From contig OY365809.1 of the NCBI GenBank assembly GCA_959347315.1, positions 5,280,147-5,344,146 of the forward strand: a stretch of 64,000 nt of DNA, given 5' to 3'. Positions 1 to 11,415 of this stretch are shown piece by piece; the stretch's first letter is position 1; each line of letters starts with the position of its first letter. The translations under genes and the position numbers were made by a program. The DNA comes from Bimastos eiseni. Its lineage: Eukaryota > Annelida > Clitellata > Crassiclitellata > Lumbricidae. Under the pieces are notes generated by a model that saw only the letters and a program-made list of their open reading frames with translations, ran no database searches and had not been told where the DNA came from.

Positions 1-850
1 CTACACATCATTCGGAACGCGTCTGCGACGAGCGTATGTAGAAATAATGAATTAATTTAACTTTGGTCAACTTCAATTGTTTTTCCTACACCTGTTCATT
101 GAAAACAAATCACGTCACTTTCATACATTGATAGGAACCACTGCTCAAACCAGTGAACCGACAGACGGCGACGTCTGTCGGTTTTGCTAACGATCGAGAT
201 CTACTGTGTTTTCTACTGTAGAGCTACGCAATAGTACTCAGACGCATAGATGAGTAAGATAGTTTGTGTGTGTCACCTGCAGATGTTGATCACTGCATCA
301 AGTTTAGATTTTTCTAACAGTATGTGTTCGATGCGTCAGTAACAATTATCATTGAATATTCATGATAAGCTAATTTTTAGAATAGGATTAAAAAGGACTT
401 GATGATCACCAGTGCGGGTGGGCCTTCTTTCACTTCATATAATATATATACATATATATAGGCCTATATATGGTCTATTTCTGCACGTCCATGAGCCACA
501 GTACTTCTCTATATACGCAATTCATAGTGTTATTGATTAGCTATATGCATCTATACATATATTCTCAGATACGTAAATAACTGTTCAATTGCTGAAAATA
601 TTATTAATCACTTCACGCAAAGCAAATGGTTCTGAGATACGTCTCTGAATTAATTCTATTTGTAAATGTATGAACGAATGAATGAATGAACGAACGAATG
701 GATAATTGAATGAATGAATGAATGAATGAAAGTCAGTGAAAGGGTGTGAATCAGGTCATTATTGAGGCATGAATGAATAGCACCCAAATAACGGCGAATT
801 GTAATAATTCAGTCAATTTTGATTGATCGGCATGAAATGCCATCAAAAGT
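1..850. other. 3' flank of the KCNQ gene, no gene seen
   Basis: AT-rich sequence downstream of the channel gene. It includes a short (AT)n run near 440-470 and a (GAAT)n-type tetranucleotide tract at about 668-730. I see no open frame or RNA gene here. The GAAT tract resembles the tails that follow LINE/SINE 3' ends elsewhere in the window. Confidence 0.6.
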
Positions 851-935
851 TTATTAATTAATTCATTAACTCTTCCATTAAGAACATTTATATAGCGCCT
901 TTCAACGAAACCTAGTCAGAGACGTTCTTGAACCC
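850..935 (-). mobile_element. LINE/SINE 3' tail fragment (GGCGCTATATAAAT type)
   Basis: On the minus strand this reads ...TCTGACTAGGTTTC..., then AAGGCGCTATATAAAT, then an AT-rich tail. The same block follows the coding end of a CR1-like LINE at 20655-20680 and occurs at 46508-46600. It is the 3' end of a retroposon with the rest missing or decayed. It lies about 140 bp beyond the stop codon of the potassium channel gene. Confidence 0.6.
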
Positions 936-1009
936 AGCCTGTGTAAAAACAAGAGTAAAATTCGACAGTTGCAGAATGAGTAAGAACAAGTATTCTGAAC
1001 TTTGTAGTA

Positions 1010-1033
1010 TTTATTTACAGTATTTTATTTATT
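1010..1033 (-). other. candidate polyadenylation signals of the KCNQ gene
   Basis: Three AATAAA hexamers lie on the minus strand at 1010-1015, 1024-1029 and 1028-1033, some 45-70 bases past the stop codon at 1077-1079. The region is AT-rich, so chance matches are possible, and a short 3' UTR is an inference. Confidence 0.35.
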
Positions 1034-1076
1034 AATTGTATTGGCATAAATTAAACAGAATTAGTCTGGAGTGGGG

Positions 1077-1778
1077 CTATACGGTGCATGATTCGGGAGC
1101 GAGGAAACAGTCAATGGCGGCCGATCCGCTGTCGTCTTCTGAGGCGAGAGATTCCGAAGTGAAGCTCTGCCTCGAGTCACTGCTGAACGTCGACGCCTTC
1201 TGCAACCGCTGAGCAATTTCTGGACAGTGAACGTGGTACTTGGCCAACCCCTCCGAAACAACTCCAATTCCTACCCCAACCCCCACTCTGTCTTCGAACG
1301 TCCTTCGACCGATCGTCTGACCAGCGTTCCTTGTGTCGTTCGTCCTCCCATCGACCGAGGAAGGGGGCGCCAGGGTCGATAGCGTCCCAGACGATGGGCC
1401 CCTCGACTCACCGCTCGCAGTGTAGCTGAGGCTTCGATGGGCCGGTGGACGCCCTGGGGTCAGGCGCCGGTCGGTGTCCATCGGGCGGGGCACCGCCTGG
1501 TCGGGGTGGAGGCGAGGAGGGTTAGGTTCGCTCAGCTGCTTCGAAGCGACTCGGTGACCGTTCTGTCTGTGATGGATGACCTGGAAGGAAGGACAGGAGA
1601 TAGGAGGAGGGTGGAGAGGTGGAAAGGGGGACTCCGTCGGAGGCAGAGGTCCGTCGGGCATGAGGTGCATAGAGCGCGGTGGTGGCGAGATGCGGCGGTT
1701 GTGGCCATCTGTCAGGGTGGCACGGTCTTCTTTGTACATCTCGAGCAGGGCATCTACCTTGGACTCTACTCCGTGAAT
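1077..1778 (-). CDS. KCNQ: KCNQ (Kv7) channel, last coding exon: assembly helix and C-terminal tail
   Basis: Final exon, 233 codons plus TAG (1077-1079). It opens right after a CAG acceptor. The first residues, IHGVESKVDALLEMYKED, continue the previous exon's SRLVKIERQ into a heptad helix, matching the Kv7 C-terminal assembly domain (family form: ...[22 protein letters not shown]). This coiled coil drives subunit tetramerisation in the family. The remaining ~210 residues are low-complexity, rich in Pro and Ser, with a short Gly-Val run, as is usual for the variable Kv7 tail. The splice phase is 0, consistent with the upstream exon. The last residues, SCTV, do not form a canonical class I PDZ ligand because position -2 is Cys. 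The tail's stop position is read from one frame only. Confidence 0.88.
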   Translation of the reverse strand: MHGVESKVDALLEMYKEDRATLTDGHNRRISPPPRSMHLMPDGPLPPTESPFPPLHPPPISCPSFQVIHHRQNGHRVASKQLSEPNPPRLHPDQAVPRPMDTDRRLTPGRPPAHRSLSYTASGESRGPSSGTLSTLAPPSSVDGRTNDTRNAGQTIGRRTFEDRVGVGVGIGVVSEGLAKYHVHCPEIAQRLQKASTFSSDSRQSFTSESLASEDDSGSAAIDCFLAPESCTV

Positions 1779-2312
1779 CTGGTAAAGAAACAAGACACTT
1801 CAAAATTCATTCCACAGTTATCCAGAACATTCACATTAATCTAATCACTACCTAGCCATCTCTTCCAGGCTATATATATATATATCCCGTCACTCTCAAG
1901 TCATCTTATCAATACCGTGACAATTCTTGAAATCACCCAATCATTCCCAAGACATCCTATCACAATCCAGTCATCTATTCTAGGTAACGGATCGACCTAT
2001 CTCCGATCGCTATCTCTTCCAACCCTTAGCCTTACCCATGCATTACATGTGACCCGTGTCATTACTTTTTACCCTGATTTACACCTTATCATTGACTCTC
2101 CTGAAAATAAATAAATGATAGCAGAGAGGAAGAATTTCTCAGGTTGAAAGAATACAATACAAATACTCAATGCGAGATTCCTTCTGAGCCAGAGTCACAG
2201 CACAGCATGACAGAGTCTAACATAACCCAACATGAATGAATGAATAATAACTGAGTGTGGAGACTTAAATACAGAATCAATTCCAATCAAGATGGTGATG
2301 AACGTCCCTTAC
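1779..2312 (-). other. KCNQ last intron
   Basis: A 534-bp intron. Its acceptor has a pyrimidine-rich TTTCTTTACCAG and its donor is GTAAGG. It contains a short (TA)n tract near 1871-1886. No other feature was seen. Confidence 0.75.
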
Positions 2313-2409
2313 TTGTCTTTCGATTTTGACGAGTCTTGATGCAAGACAGACTTTGGAATCGTGAACGTCACCCTTCTTCGACCCCGTCTGACCCACGATC
2401 AGGTCCAAC
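2313..2409 (-). CDS. KCNQ: KCNQ channel exon: linker from helix C to the assembly helix
   Basis: A 97-nt exon on the minus strand, acceptor ...AATCAG, donor CAA|GTAAGG. The first base completes the AGG codon begun in the upstream exon. It then reads LDLIVGQ, a short Gly/Lys-rich stretch, and SRLVKIERQ. In Kv7 proteins the corresponding segment runs from the end of helix C (SRVDQIVGR) through a linker to GRVVKVEKQ. The exon is too short to stand out as an open frame. It is supported by phase agreement on both sides and by family similarity. Confidence 0.88.
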
Positions 2410-5067
2410 CTGATTACATTAAGCAACAACAACAACTATTACAGTAATAATATAAAAGAGTCGCCTATGTGCTTTAACCGATCAATTCTCCAACTTCAAG
2501 ACCAAAACCTTTTAACGAGTTTCAATTGGGGCATATGAAGAAATGGGTAGGTAATGATCGATTAAGCGAGGATGAACCGAAAAAAGCTGAAGATGTCGCA
2601 GCTATGTACTCGTACATGTATAGGTAATTAAGCTAGAATAAGAAGTTGATTCGCGCTCAGTTTTCGATAAACGATTTAAGGTTATGAGATAACGATAATC
2701 GTTTACGTTGCGAATGGATAAAGGTCGTGCGCTGATATCTAGCGAAGAACATGTAATCAGTCGTTTGGAACTCACTAAATGCACATTTAACTTCTTTCTT
2801 TCACTTCAATTTGAAAGATATTGTGTTTGCAAATTGTAATGAATATTGTGGTTGAGAGTGAATACTGATGTTAAGAGCGAGGTCCCCGCCAGACACTGAG
2901 TGACCTGAAGGTCCACTGCGACGAACGTGGAGATCAGAGAAGCCTTCAGGAACAATGTCACGCTTGGTGCAATCAAGCAGGGCCTACCCTAGAAGTAGCT
3001 TGCTACGGACGGCGCTATGTGAATGGTCGAAGCTGCAATAATAATTACAACTACAAGACCCTATGTCAGTGCAAATCCACGTTTGAGACAGAGCCAGGAT
3101 AGGATGTCCATCCGCTCGACTCTGATGAGGTTAGGAATGATGGATGAACTGACGTTGGAGCTACCGAAGTTTATGGCCGCTGGTTTCGCTGTAAGCTTCT
3201 TAGATTGGATTTTACCGGAGGGTGGGCCAGTTTGCTTGAAATGTCACCCGACAGCAGCAGAAGAAATGCAACAATTAGGCCTACGGATGACACAGAAAGG
3301 CAGAACCTAGGACAAGAAGATTGACTTGTGCGTGACCAGAAGAAGATTATAAAGCTCCCTGTCGGTGTTGCGACGAAGAGCTCAGTTTATTTGTCCAGCA
3401 CACGTTTGCGTGGGGCTACTTTCCGACAGCTACAGAAACTAAACTTTCGCAGCGGGAAAAAGCGAGAGGAGGTGACAATGCTTGACTGATTGCGATTACA
3501 ATGACAATATCAGTACTAGGCCTTACAATGGTATTTATTTGAATTACCACCGTACACTAAGATTCCCTCAAATAGCGCCATAGAAATAGCGCCAGAAATT
3601 CCAGCTGCTACAAAAAGAATTAAAAACAATGACGTCATCGTCCAGCAAGTCTCGTGTAATACTTATTATTGACAAAAAAATAATGACGTCATGATCTAAC
3701 TTCGTTGGGCGCAAACATTGTCAAAATTTTCATAATATTAAAAAGTTCAGCTGTTTTAGTAACCATTTGCTTTCGATTTACATATCTTTTTTAAGATCAA
3801 CAACTCGTGTCTCCAAGGGTTATTTTTTTAAGGCGAACCACTCAGGGTGCAACATATTCGGTTTGAATTTAATTTTATCTTCCTTCATCGATACATTGAC
3901 AATTATTAACAATATCGCGCAGGAGGCCACGTGACGGTCGCCAATGGCAACATATTGTTTTTAGTGTTGTCTGCCTCTCTTTAATATAACCGCCAAACTC
4001 GAAGCTGCCTTAATGCTGGTCATTAATTAAGACTATCATAATAGTTTATACTTATGAAGTTTGTATTATTTGTATTATTTACGATCACCGCGACTCTATT
4101 TGACAAATTCGAGCGCTAGTACTAGACCCTACTACAACTCTTTCAGGTGTCGCAAAGTCAGTTGATGGCGTAACAAACGGTGTCTTTCCTTTGGTAGTTG
4201 ATTTCTAAGCCAGGCAAGGTTAGCAACAACGCGCAACAGATAGGTAAGCGACACATTTACATTGAATTTGTTTTATAAATCTAATTCTTTGCCTTGATTT
4301 GTGATACGGCGTAGATTAAATAGGTATAGGTGTTGTGTTGATAGGCGTAAGTTTTGTGTTGATAGGCTTAGGTGTTTTGTTTCTAGGCGTAATTATTTTG
4401 TTTCTAGGCGGAGGTGTTCTGTTTCTAGGCGTAGGTGTTTTATTGATAGGCGTAGGTGCTGTGTTTCTAGACGTAGGTGTTGTGTTTCTAGGCGCAGGTG
4501 TTGTGTTTCTAGGCATAGGTGTTTTGTTGATAGGCGTAGATGTTTTGTTCCTAGGCGCAGTTGTTTTGTTTCCAGGCGTAGGTGTTGTGTTTTTAGGCGT
4601 AGGTGTTGTGTTTCTAGGCGTTGGTGTTTTGTTGATAGGCGTAGGTGTTTTGTTTCTAGGCGCAGGTTTTTTGTTTCTAGGCGTAGGTGTTTTGTTGATA
4701 GGTGTAGATGTTGTGTTTCTAGATGTAGGTGTTGTGTTTCTAGGCGCAGGTGTTTTGTTTCTAGGCGTAGGTGTTTTGTTAATAGGTGTAGGTGTTGTGT
4801 TTCTAGATGTAGGTGTTGTGTTTCTAGGCGTAGGTGTTGTGTTAATAGGCGTAGGTGTTGTATTAATAGGCGTAGGTGTTGTGTTAATAGGCGTAGGTGT
4901 TGTGTTTTTAGGCGTAGGTGTTGTGTTGATAGGCGTAAGTGTTTTGTTTATTAGTATTTGGGTTAAATAGAATTAGTTAATTAGATTAAAGCTATAGAAC
5001 GATTATATATAATTTTTTTATGATCTGTTGTAGACCAAATACAATCAGACTCTTATGCAAGCCCTAC
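2410..5067 (-). other. KCNQ intron, 2.66 kb
   Basis: It contains the 21-bp minisatellite at 4310-4965. A repeat-like block at about 2880-3480 carries an open frame on the plus strand (3023-3310) that I do not recognise and do not call a gene. I saw nothing else in 2410-2880 or 3480-4300. Confidence 0.6.
4310..4965. repeat. 21-bp minisatellite, about 30 copies
   Basis: A tandem array of a 21-bp unit of the form GGCGTAGGTGTTGTGTTTC plus TA, with variants in the second half (GATA versus TCTA; GTGTT versus TTGTT). Because the period is a multiple of three, two plus-strand frames stay open (7-residue repeats such as GVGVVFL and RRRCCVS). I take these as by-products of the repeat, with no sign of a real protein. 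It sits in a KCNQ intron. Confidence 0.9.
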
Positions 5068-5278
5068 CTGGACTGTAGGTCCTTGACTCTCGCGAGCATG
5101 TCAAGGTGACCAGCTGAGTACTGTTCAATGACGTCCTTGACGTCGTATGGCTTCAGAGCTTCCTTGAAGACTCGTCTGGCAACGAAGAACTTCACCTTTC
5201 GAATCGCTCTGATCGCCCTCTTGTGAACATTCGTCAGGTTAACGACGCCTTCGTTGTTCTCGTCCGAATCATCGGCGG
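5068..5278 (-). CDS. KCNQ: KCNQ channel exon: calmodulin-binding helix B and helix C
   Basis: A 211-nt minus-strand exon, acceptor ...TTTAATAG, donor AG|GTAGGG. Translation after an acidic start gives helix B ([20 protein letters not shown] then KEAL), then the Kv7 signature [20 protein letters not shown], then ARVKDLQS. Helix B binds calmodulin together with helix A in the family, and [15 protein letters not shown] is nearly invariant in Kv7. Phases: two bases complete a GCC codon, and it ends with AG completed by the next exon. This is the most diagnostic of the cytoplasmic exons. Confidence 0.95.
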
Positions 5279-5680
5279 CTATTAAAGCACAAACATAACG
5301 AACTCAGCAGTTTTTGTGCCGTGCCTCGAAATCTCCCACCGTTAATCAACGTTGGGGATATCTTCTTGGTCTGGGAATCACTCAAAGTATGTTGATAATG
5401 ATATTGAATGAAGGAATAATATGAGACTTATATGCCAGACGTCAATACTTGATTCATAGACAGCGTCAGCGACTGAGGGGATGCATGGGTGATAGACAGA
5501 TGAGGGTGGAAGCAAATTATTTAAGTGGGCGATAGATTCCTCCTTTTAGAGAAAATCTTAACGCCTCTTGAGGTTGACATTCTTAAAGGCGGTATTTGTG
5601 TCGATAGCCTTACCAGTTAAAGGCTGGTGAAGAATGAAATTAAGAAGACCACTGGATCGTGGGCTTCGGGCAGGTATGAG

Positions 5681-5827
5681 CAGGGGTGTAACAAGGGGCA
5701 GGGGGCACCGGCCCTTCCAGTTTCAAAACTGGGGGCAAAGTCCCCCCCGCCAATTCAAAAAGTGGGGGGGGGGCAATATTTTATAAATTATGCCGCCCCC
5801 CACTTTTTGAAACCTTGTTACACCTTT
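5681..5827. mobile_element. 147-bp hAT-like MITE
   Basis: The left end reads CAGGGGTGTAACAAGG. The right end is ...CCTTGTTACACCTTT, whose reverse complement AAAGGTGTAACAAGG matches the left end over about 15 bases, with one terminal base missing. Flanking 8-mers GGTATGAG (5673-5680) and GGTACGAG (5828-5835) match 7 of 8, as expected for a hAT target duplication. The interior is very G-rich then C-rich (runs at about 5765-5773 and 5793-5801), so the element can fold on itself. There is no coding capacity. It lies in a KCNQ intron. Confidence 0.7.
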
Positions 5828-6129
5828 GGTACGAGATAGATATTCAATTGTCAATTGTAGGTAAATTAATTATAATTAGAAGAAGATATTGAAACTGAGC
5901 AGCCTATTTTTGTCGTCATCGGAACATAATCGAAACTTTCAAAAGTCGTTATCCAGTGCCGAAGATGAAACTTCCATGGCCTTCGTATGTCGAGGTATGC
6001 CGTAGTTTATTCTTGAAGCCACCATATGGGATTGTCGTTTTTGATTCCTCTCCTATTTTTCGTCTTCCATCCTTCCCCTATCTACTTGATGTTCTTCTTC
6101 CTTGTCATTCATTGACCTTTGCCCATAGC

Positions 6130-6240
6130 ATTATTCACTCACCTCATCCTTCTCCTCCTCCTTCACCTTCTCCTCCTTCTCCTTCTCCTCCTCCTTCTCC
6201 TTCTTCTCCTCGTCTTCTGTTCCTTTCTCTCCGTTCATTT
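6130..6240. repeat. pyrimidine-rich (TCCTTC)n tract
   Basis: A degenerate CTCCTT/CTTCTC simple repeat on the plus strand, intronic to KCNQ. Open frames across it are low-complexity artefacts. Confidence 0.8.
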
Positions 6241-6484
6241 TCCAACATTTCCACCAAAGGTGTTCACTCCACCCCATAAAAAGCTCATAATTCGCACTAA
6301 ATTTCCTGATATATTCTGACTTCTAGCAAATAAACATATACAATGTCCACCTTATATTGCTCCATTATACGCAGCCTTATAATAATCTTCCATTTTCATA
6401 GCACCACACTCAATGACGCAATAAAAAAAGGAAAAACGACTTAACGATTCTGCACCTGATCTTTTGTGTATTAAATCTTAACAC

Positions 6485-6548
6485 AGAGAGTCTAAAGAGA
6501 GTCTAAAGAGAGTCTAAAGAGAGTCTAAAGAGAGTCTAAAGAGAGTTT
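6485..6548. repeat. 11-bp tandem repeat, about 6 copies
   Basis: The unit AGAGAGTCTAA is repeated almost perfectly. It is intronic. Confidence 0.9.
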
Positions 6549-6892
6549 TACGTGACAGAGGGTACTGACATGTCTGCAATGTATAAATAAATATATGCCC
6601 TAAATAATTTGTCTGTAAATATACTTGTGTATGCATCGCTATAGACAATATTTACAGCTAAAGATATAATATTATATCGTGCTACACATTCAAATGTGTA
6701 GATATAATATACTATTGAAATGTATATTCTAAAATTAATGCCTTTGAATTGAAATGCATATAATATCTAGACATCAAGATGAAGATCAATACCTTTGACA
6801 GTGTATATATTCAGATGTAGTTCAATGCATTTAAATACTATTAAGATGATATCAATGCATCTTAAAAAGACTCGAATGAAAATGATCGATAC

Positions 6893-7005
6893 CTTTGTAG
6901 TCGATCTCTGTTTCTCTGCTGACGAGGGTCAACTGTTGTTGTTTCTTCGTTGACGAAGTATTGTTCGATTCTGGTTGGGATATGTCCGACAGACTGGCGT
7001 GGTTC
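6893..7005 (-). CDS. KCNQ: KCNQ channel exon: variable linker between helices A and B
   Basis: A 113-nt minus-strand candidate exon with acceptor TTTTGGGCTAG and donor AAAG|GTATCG. It encodes 37 polar residues beginning NHASLSDISQPESNN and ending ETEIDYK. It fits the reading frame on both sides: its first base completes AGG from the upstream exon and its last G begins GCC in the next. The sequence is not conserved in Kv7, where this linker is variable and often alternatively spliced. The call therefore rests on splice sites and phase only. Confidence 0.7.
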
Positions 7006-9209
7006 CTAGCCCAAAACACATGCAAAACAATCTATTCTGATACGATTTAGCATTAGTTACTATCTATTATTTTTGTGTATATCAGATAGACAACAGAACC
7101 GCTTGCAAAGGAGAAGAATGACGAAAAAACACACAACACAACGTAAAATTAATCATTTCATTTGTTTGAACAAAATGACTAGGTTTTGTTTTTTAACGGA
7201 TTCGTATTCAATCAATCAGAAATCAATGAATCAAAGGACTTGATAATGCGTCCCTTCAAGACATCTACTTTGAGGCGCTGCCGCATAACAGCGGCTGAAA
7301 AGGATAGTTTTAAGAGAAGGTTGCGTGTCCAGTTTCAAGATGAACATACTTGCAACAAGTGCGACAATTCAAGGACAACTTTTGCCATTACTCTTCCACG
7401 GACTAACAAGGAATGGATGGGTTAGTGAGCACCTGGTGACAGGAATTTCCACCCATCCTTGGGTGGACTCAGAGTCACTCTGTATTTAATAGTACACTGT
7501 ACTTGTCCGCGTCCTATCAACAAAACTAAGAGGCTTTGATGAACATACTTGATGAACATACAATAAAGCTCCTGTATTTTAGTTGATCTTCATGTTTCAG
7601 CTTTTGCGTGGGGATAAAGAATGTCATGGATTACATGACAATAGATCATATATCAGTGTTACTTCCATGAATTATGACGATTCGGATGTGCAGTTATTGG
7701 ATGAGTATTATTAGGGTCCTACTTAATTATACTTAGTTGGATGACCTGCCATGATGTGACTATTACAGTTTAATGACACAGGTTGACATAATGCATCTGG
7801 TTACTTTGCAATTTGCATTGCTACTTTAAGATCTCTTAGCGAGACTGTCTATAGTATTATCAACCCGTATGGGTTCTCCGCCATATAATATATAACGTGT
7901 CACTTATCTGAATACCTAGCCAATCTGTAGGTATAAGGAATTACCTTACAGACAATTAGCTAAGCCACGATATCAGCCAGACGAAGTATCTACCAACAGG
8001 AAATTATGGGTGAACTTAGCAACTCGCACGAGAGGTATAAAATGTAACGAAATAAATTGTTTTATTAACACGTAAACGATAACTCTAATAATAATCAAAA
8101 GACTTTAGAAATGAACATTAAACTTAATCTGCACAGCGTGTTTAGACGACCTAGCATACAAGCTTTAAGAGTTCTTTCACTTATACACGATCACGCTGAA
8201 ATTGAGTTCATATATATAAAGTTGATAATCAATTACTCAGTTTGAGATTTCAGAATAATAATAATAAATATATGAATAATCTTATCTAGATAATGATACA
8301 GTTACCGTCTACGTTCAATAGCGGAGTTCACCAATGCATCACTAGCGGCAGTCTTCCCAAGATCTTAATCTACTTGACTATACCTTAACGAACCCACGGA
8401 CAACGAGCGATTCCAAAGAGACAGGCCCTTTGTCTACAGTGCGCGGTTATTTTATACCGAATCTTGTAGCCAGACAGAGGGGCAGTGCGGTCAGACCGAG
8501 CAGCGAGGTCAGCGGAATCTGGGGGACCTGATCCAAGAATACTGTTCCTCTAGTAAGCCTGACCTGTGAAACAGACTGCCAGGTCACCCAGTTCTGACCA
8601 ACCAGATATAAGAACACCACCGACAATGTATCCAACGAGCCACTAGTTCTGACCTCTGAAGCCGGCCGAATACCTTTACTAAAATACAGGCCGTCAGACC
8701 AACTAATATCATCACTAGTGCACAAGCAATGACTACCTATAGTGACCCAGATCTAGTCTTAAGCAATGCCTCCCTGGAGTGGTCTGTCTAACTATAACGT
8801 AGCATTATATTGACCCTATGATAGTATGTTGACCGTGCTTCCTTATTAAGCCCCTGGGTTTTTACCGTAAATTAGTCAAGGATAGTATGCACTTGTAGAT
8901 ACAATGGAGCTTCGGCGTTTCTGATCATTCGCTGTCGAACCCTAACGTTAATGAATTCGCATGATCTGATTAATTATAAGACGCAGTTTGCAGCTTTTGC
9001 CACAAAAGGTTCTATTGGAGTCACGTGATGCATGTATACCATCAGCCCTGGGAGGGAATCCGTCGGTTGGGTTCTATGTGTTTGCGAGAGCTCACAAGTG
9101 GTGAATCTTTTAGCTTGATGACGTTTTCTTCTTACTGACTTTGACATCATTTAAGTTGGCGTACACAGCACTTGTGTGAGGTACTTAAAATTGCCCAAAC
9201 GTATACACA

Positions 9210-9425
9210 CATAAATACATACATACATACATGCATACATACATACATACATACATGCATGCATGCATACATATATACATACATACATACATACATACAT
9301 ACATACATACATACATACATACGTACATACATACATACATGCATGCATGCATACATACATACATACATACGTACGTACGTACATACATACATACATACAT
9401 GCATGCATACTTACTTACTTAAATA
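9210..9425. repeat. (ACAT)n tetranucleotide microsatellite
   Basis: About 54 tetranucleotide units, mainly ACAT, with interspersed GCAT and CGTA variants in short runs. Open frames on both strands here (YIHT/MYVC repeats) are artefacts. Confidence 0.95.
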
Positions 9426-9837
9426 CATACACATGCACATGAAACTTGTGGATTGTTAAAAACACTGCGAGGCTTGAAATAATTATTTTCGAAGTCGTTA
9501 ATAAATCTGTCGTTTAGAGGTTTTTGCCAGTCGATATGTTACGTTCTTCTGCAATAAAAATCCCAACCAACATGATATTATCTTCGCAAACTCTTCGCCA
9601 TCCATTCGTTCCACTCCCTACCCAATCAATCCTTCTGCTTCTCGCATATGGGAAAGTTTGCTGTCAATTTTTTATTGCGCCGTTAATCTCAGAGCCTTTG
9701 TTTTATTACAACCGAAAGAAAGAGAAAATGTCAACTTCTACCAGACATTTATATCCTAAGACAGTTCCTCGGATCCTTGTCTGATGACCTTTTGACTCGC
9801 GGTATTTAACGCATGGCGCAACGGTCATTTGGCAAGT

Positions 9838-9946
9838 CCGCAACTGCTTGCACTCTGGCAGTGCCAGTCCCAAGCCTGGACGAAGGAGGAGAATGACGCT
9901 AATGAACTTTGTGATCACACAGTGTCGTTAAACTGAATCGACTACT
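9838..9946 (+). repeat. dispersed repeat A, copy 1 (ends GTGTCGTTAAAC)
   Basis: This copy carries GGCAGTGCCAGTCCCAAGCC, then a GGAGGAG...GACGCTAA block, then a GTGTCGTTAAAC 3' end. The same order occurs at 13786-13838 joined to 14554-14607, at 17020-17122, at 32425-32527, and inverted at 37437-37536. Multiple diverged copies identify it as an interspersed repeat, probably the 3' end of a LINE or a SINE. No family name can be assigned from sequence alone. Confidence 0.75.
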
Positions 9947-10123
9947 AGGACTATTTATTGCAAGGAGCTAAATGACGGACAGTGTGAAAATAATTAACAC
10001 AATGACACTATACTAGATTGCACAAAGTATTTCATTTAGAATGTTGTCGCCTTCATTTTCTTAGCCTCGACAAATGAGGGCGGTTTAGTTGGCCAGTCCC
10101 CTACCTTGGCGTCTGATAGTCAC

Positions 10124-10327
10124 CTCTTATCGTTGACGAGGCTGACTTCGGAGACGCGAGGCATGTTGTGCGAGTGTGTCCGGTGAATCATGTTCCGCCT
10201 CGCCTGACCCGGAGACCCGGTCACTGGAGCGGAACTGTTGGCGTTGGTGTGGAAAACGTCCTTCCGGCGAATGGACAGACGACTCATGAACGACGAATTC
10301 GGTCGATACTTCTGACTGCTCGATCGC
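10124..10327 (-). CDS. KCNQ: KCNQ channel exon: Ser/Arg-rich linker after helix A
   Basis: A 204-nt minus-strand exon of about 68 residues. It starts RSSSQKYRPNSSFMSRLSIR and ends SEVSLVNDK plus AG. The donor is AG|GTGACT. The acceptor I chose is ...GAATAAAAG, which completes the ACG codon from the upstream exon; an alternative acceptor 17 bases downstream (GAGCAG) does not shift the frame class but removes several residues. Basic, Ser-rich linkers at this position in Kv7 (RSSQK..., RRSPS...) are phosphorylation targets in vertebrates. Similarity is weak, and phase agreement is the main support. Confidence 0.75.
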
Positions 10328-10879
10328 CTTTTATTCGAACGAAAACAGAAATCGATTTTCAATCAATAAAACTCGTTTGAGTTGAACGAATAATATTGTA
10401 GTTAATTATTGCAATACACAGTGTTTCATTGCTATCTTAAAATCGCTTGTAAACTTATGTGATGTTAATTAATCAAGGAAAAACAGACCTAATAATTTAT
10501 GCGCAAGAAGATGAAATTTTAGTCTGCTTAAGTGTGATTTTGTTTTGCCGTGGTTGTGCTTGGGTCGCTTCTGAGAATGTTATTTAAGAGGCACTTTACA
10601 AACTATTCAAACTAATGAATATAAACAAAGGACATTGCTCATTCGTTATCAATTAATGGCTCCTATTGCGCCAGTGTCTGATACACAAGACTCTAACCGA
10701 GAGTTCGTTAATTTTTTAAGCCAAGCTAAATAGTATCCAGTCCGGTCAGACAAATCAAACCTGGTTGAAGTACAGTCTAGTTTAATTTAGCTGAACCTCG
10801 TTTAATTGGGGTCTAGTTGAGTAGACTCAGATAATCCAATCATATATTATTAAATCACATTCCGTTCAATCTATTCTAT

Positions 10880-11415
10880 CGATTCCAATGTAGACGGACA
10901 AGAGGAAGATCAAGACAGATTATGCTGGGTAGGTTGATGACATTCAAAGATCGTGCAAGTAAAATGGAGCACGGCCAAGGACGCAACGCGAAACTAAAGC
11001 AGCAATGCGACATGAAATTCACTGGGACAGCCAATGCAACACGTTCTCCGTGTATGCAGAGACAGCGGAGAATTTAAGAAGCCTCCTATAAGCCGAGTGC
11101 AGCATCCAATCTACGTGTAGTCATCTCAGACCCAGACGGGAAGGCAACGAGTAAGGAGGAACAGTGGTCAACTCAACCAGTTATGCAAGCGTGAACGAGA
11201 ACAACGAGCGCGTCAGGAGACTGATATGGAAAGTTCAAAGAAGAGGTAAAAAGTTGGCCCATCTACCTGGAGCACACTCCCCTTGGGAGTCAAAGAGTAA
11301 TGTGCCTGTGTTTCACATGTTGCCTAAGACTGATTTGAATCGCCGTGGTTGGGCTATGCGTAGACTTCTTGAAAATGTGCTATAAAAAAGTAAAAAAATG
11401 AATGAATGAATGAAC
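10880..11415 (+). mobile_element. decayed non-LTR retroposon 3' region
   Basis: A plus-strand segment whose broken translation is rich in Arg and Lys (GRSRQIMLGRL... style), reminiscent of the C-terminal end of LINE polyproteins. It ends in CTTGAAAATGTGCTATAAA followed by a (GAAT)n tail at 11397-11414. This end is a variant of the GGCGCTATATAAAT retroposon tail seen elsewhere here. The open frame 11164-11385 is probably part of the remnant. Confidence 0.45.

Larger units (their letters stand above)
7006..10123 (-). other. KCNQ intron, 3.1 kb
   Basis: It holds the (CATA)n microsatellite at 9210-9425 and a dispersed repeat copy at 9838-9946. Short open frames at 7186-7425 (plus) and 8447-8725 (minus) resemble nothing I know and are not called. 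The rest is plain AT-rich intron. Confidence 0.55.

Noticed and set aside
4301..4970. Two overlapping long open frames of 7-residue repeats
   Set aside because: They are produced by a 21-bp minisatellite whose period keeps frames open; no splice or start context supports a protein.
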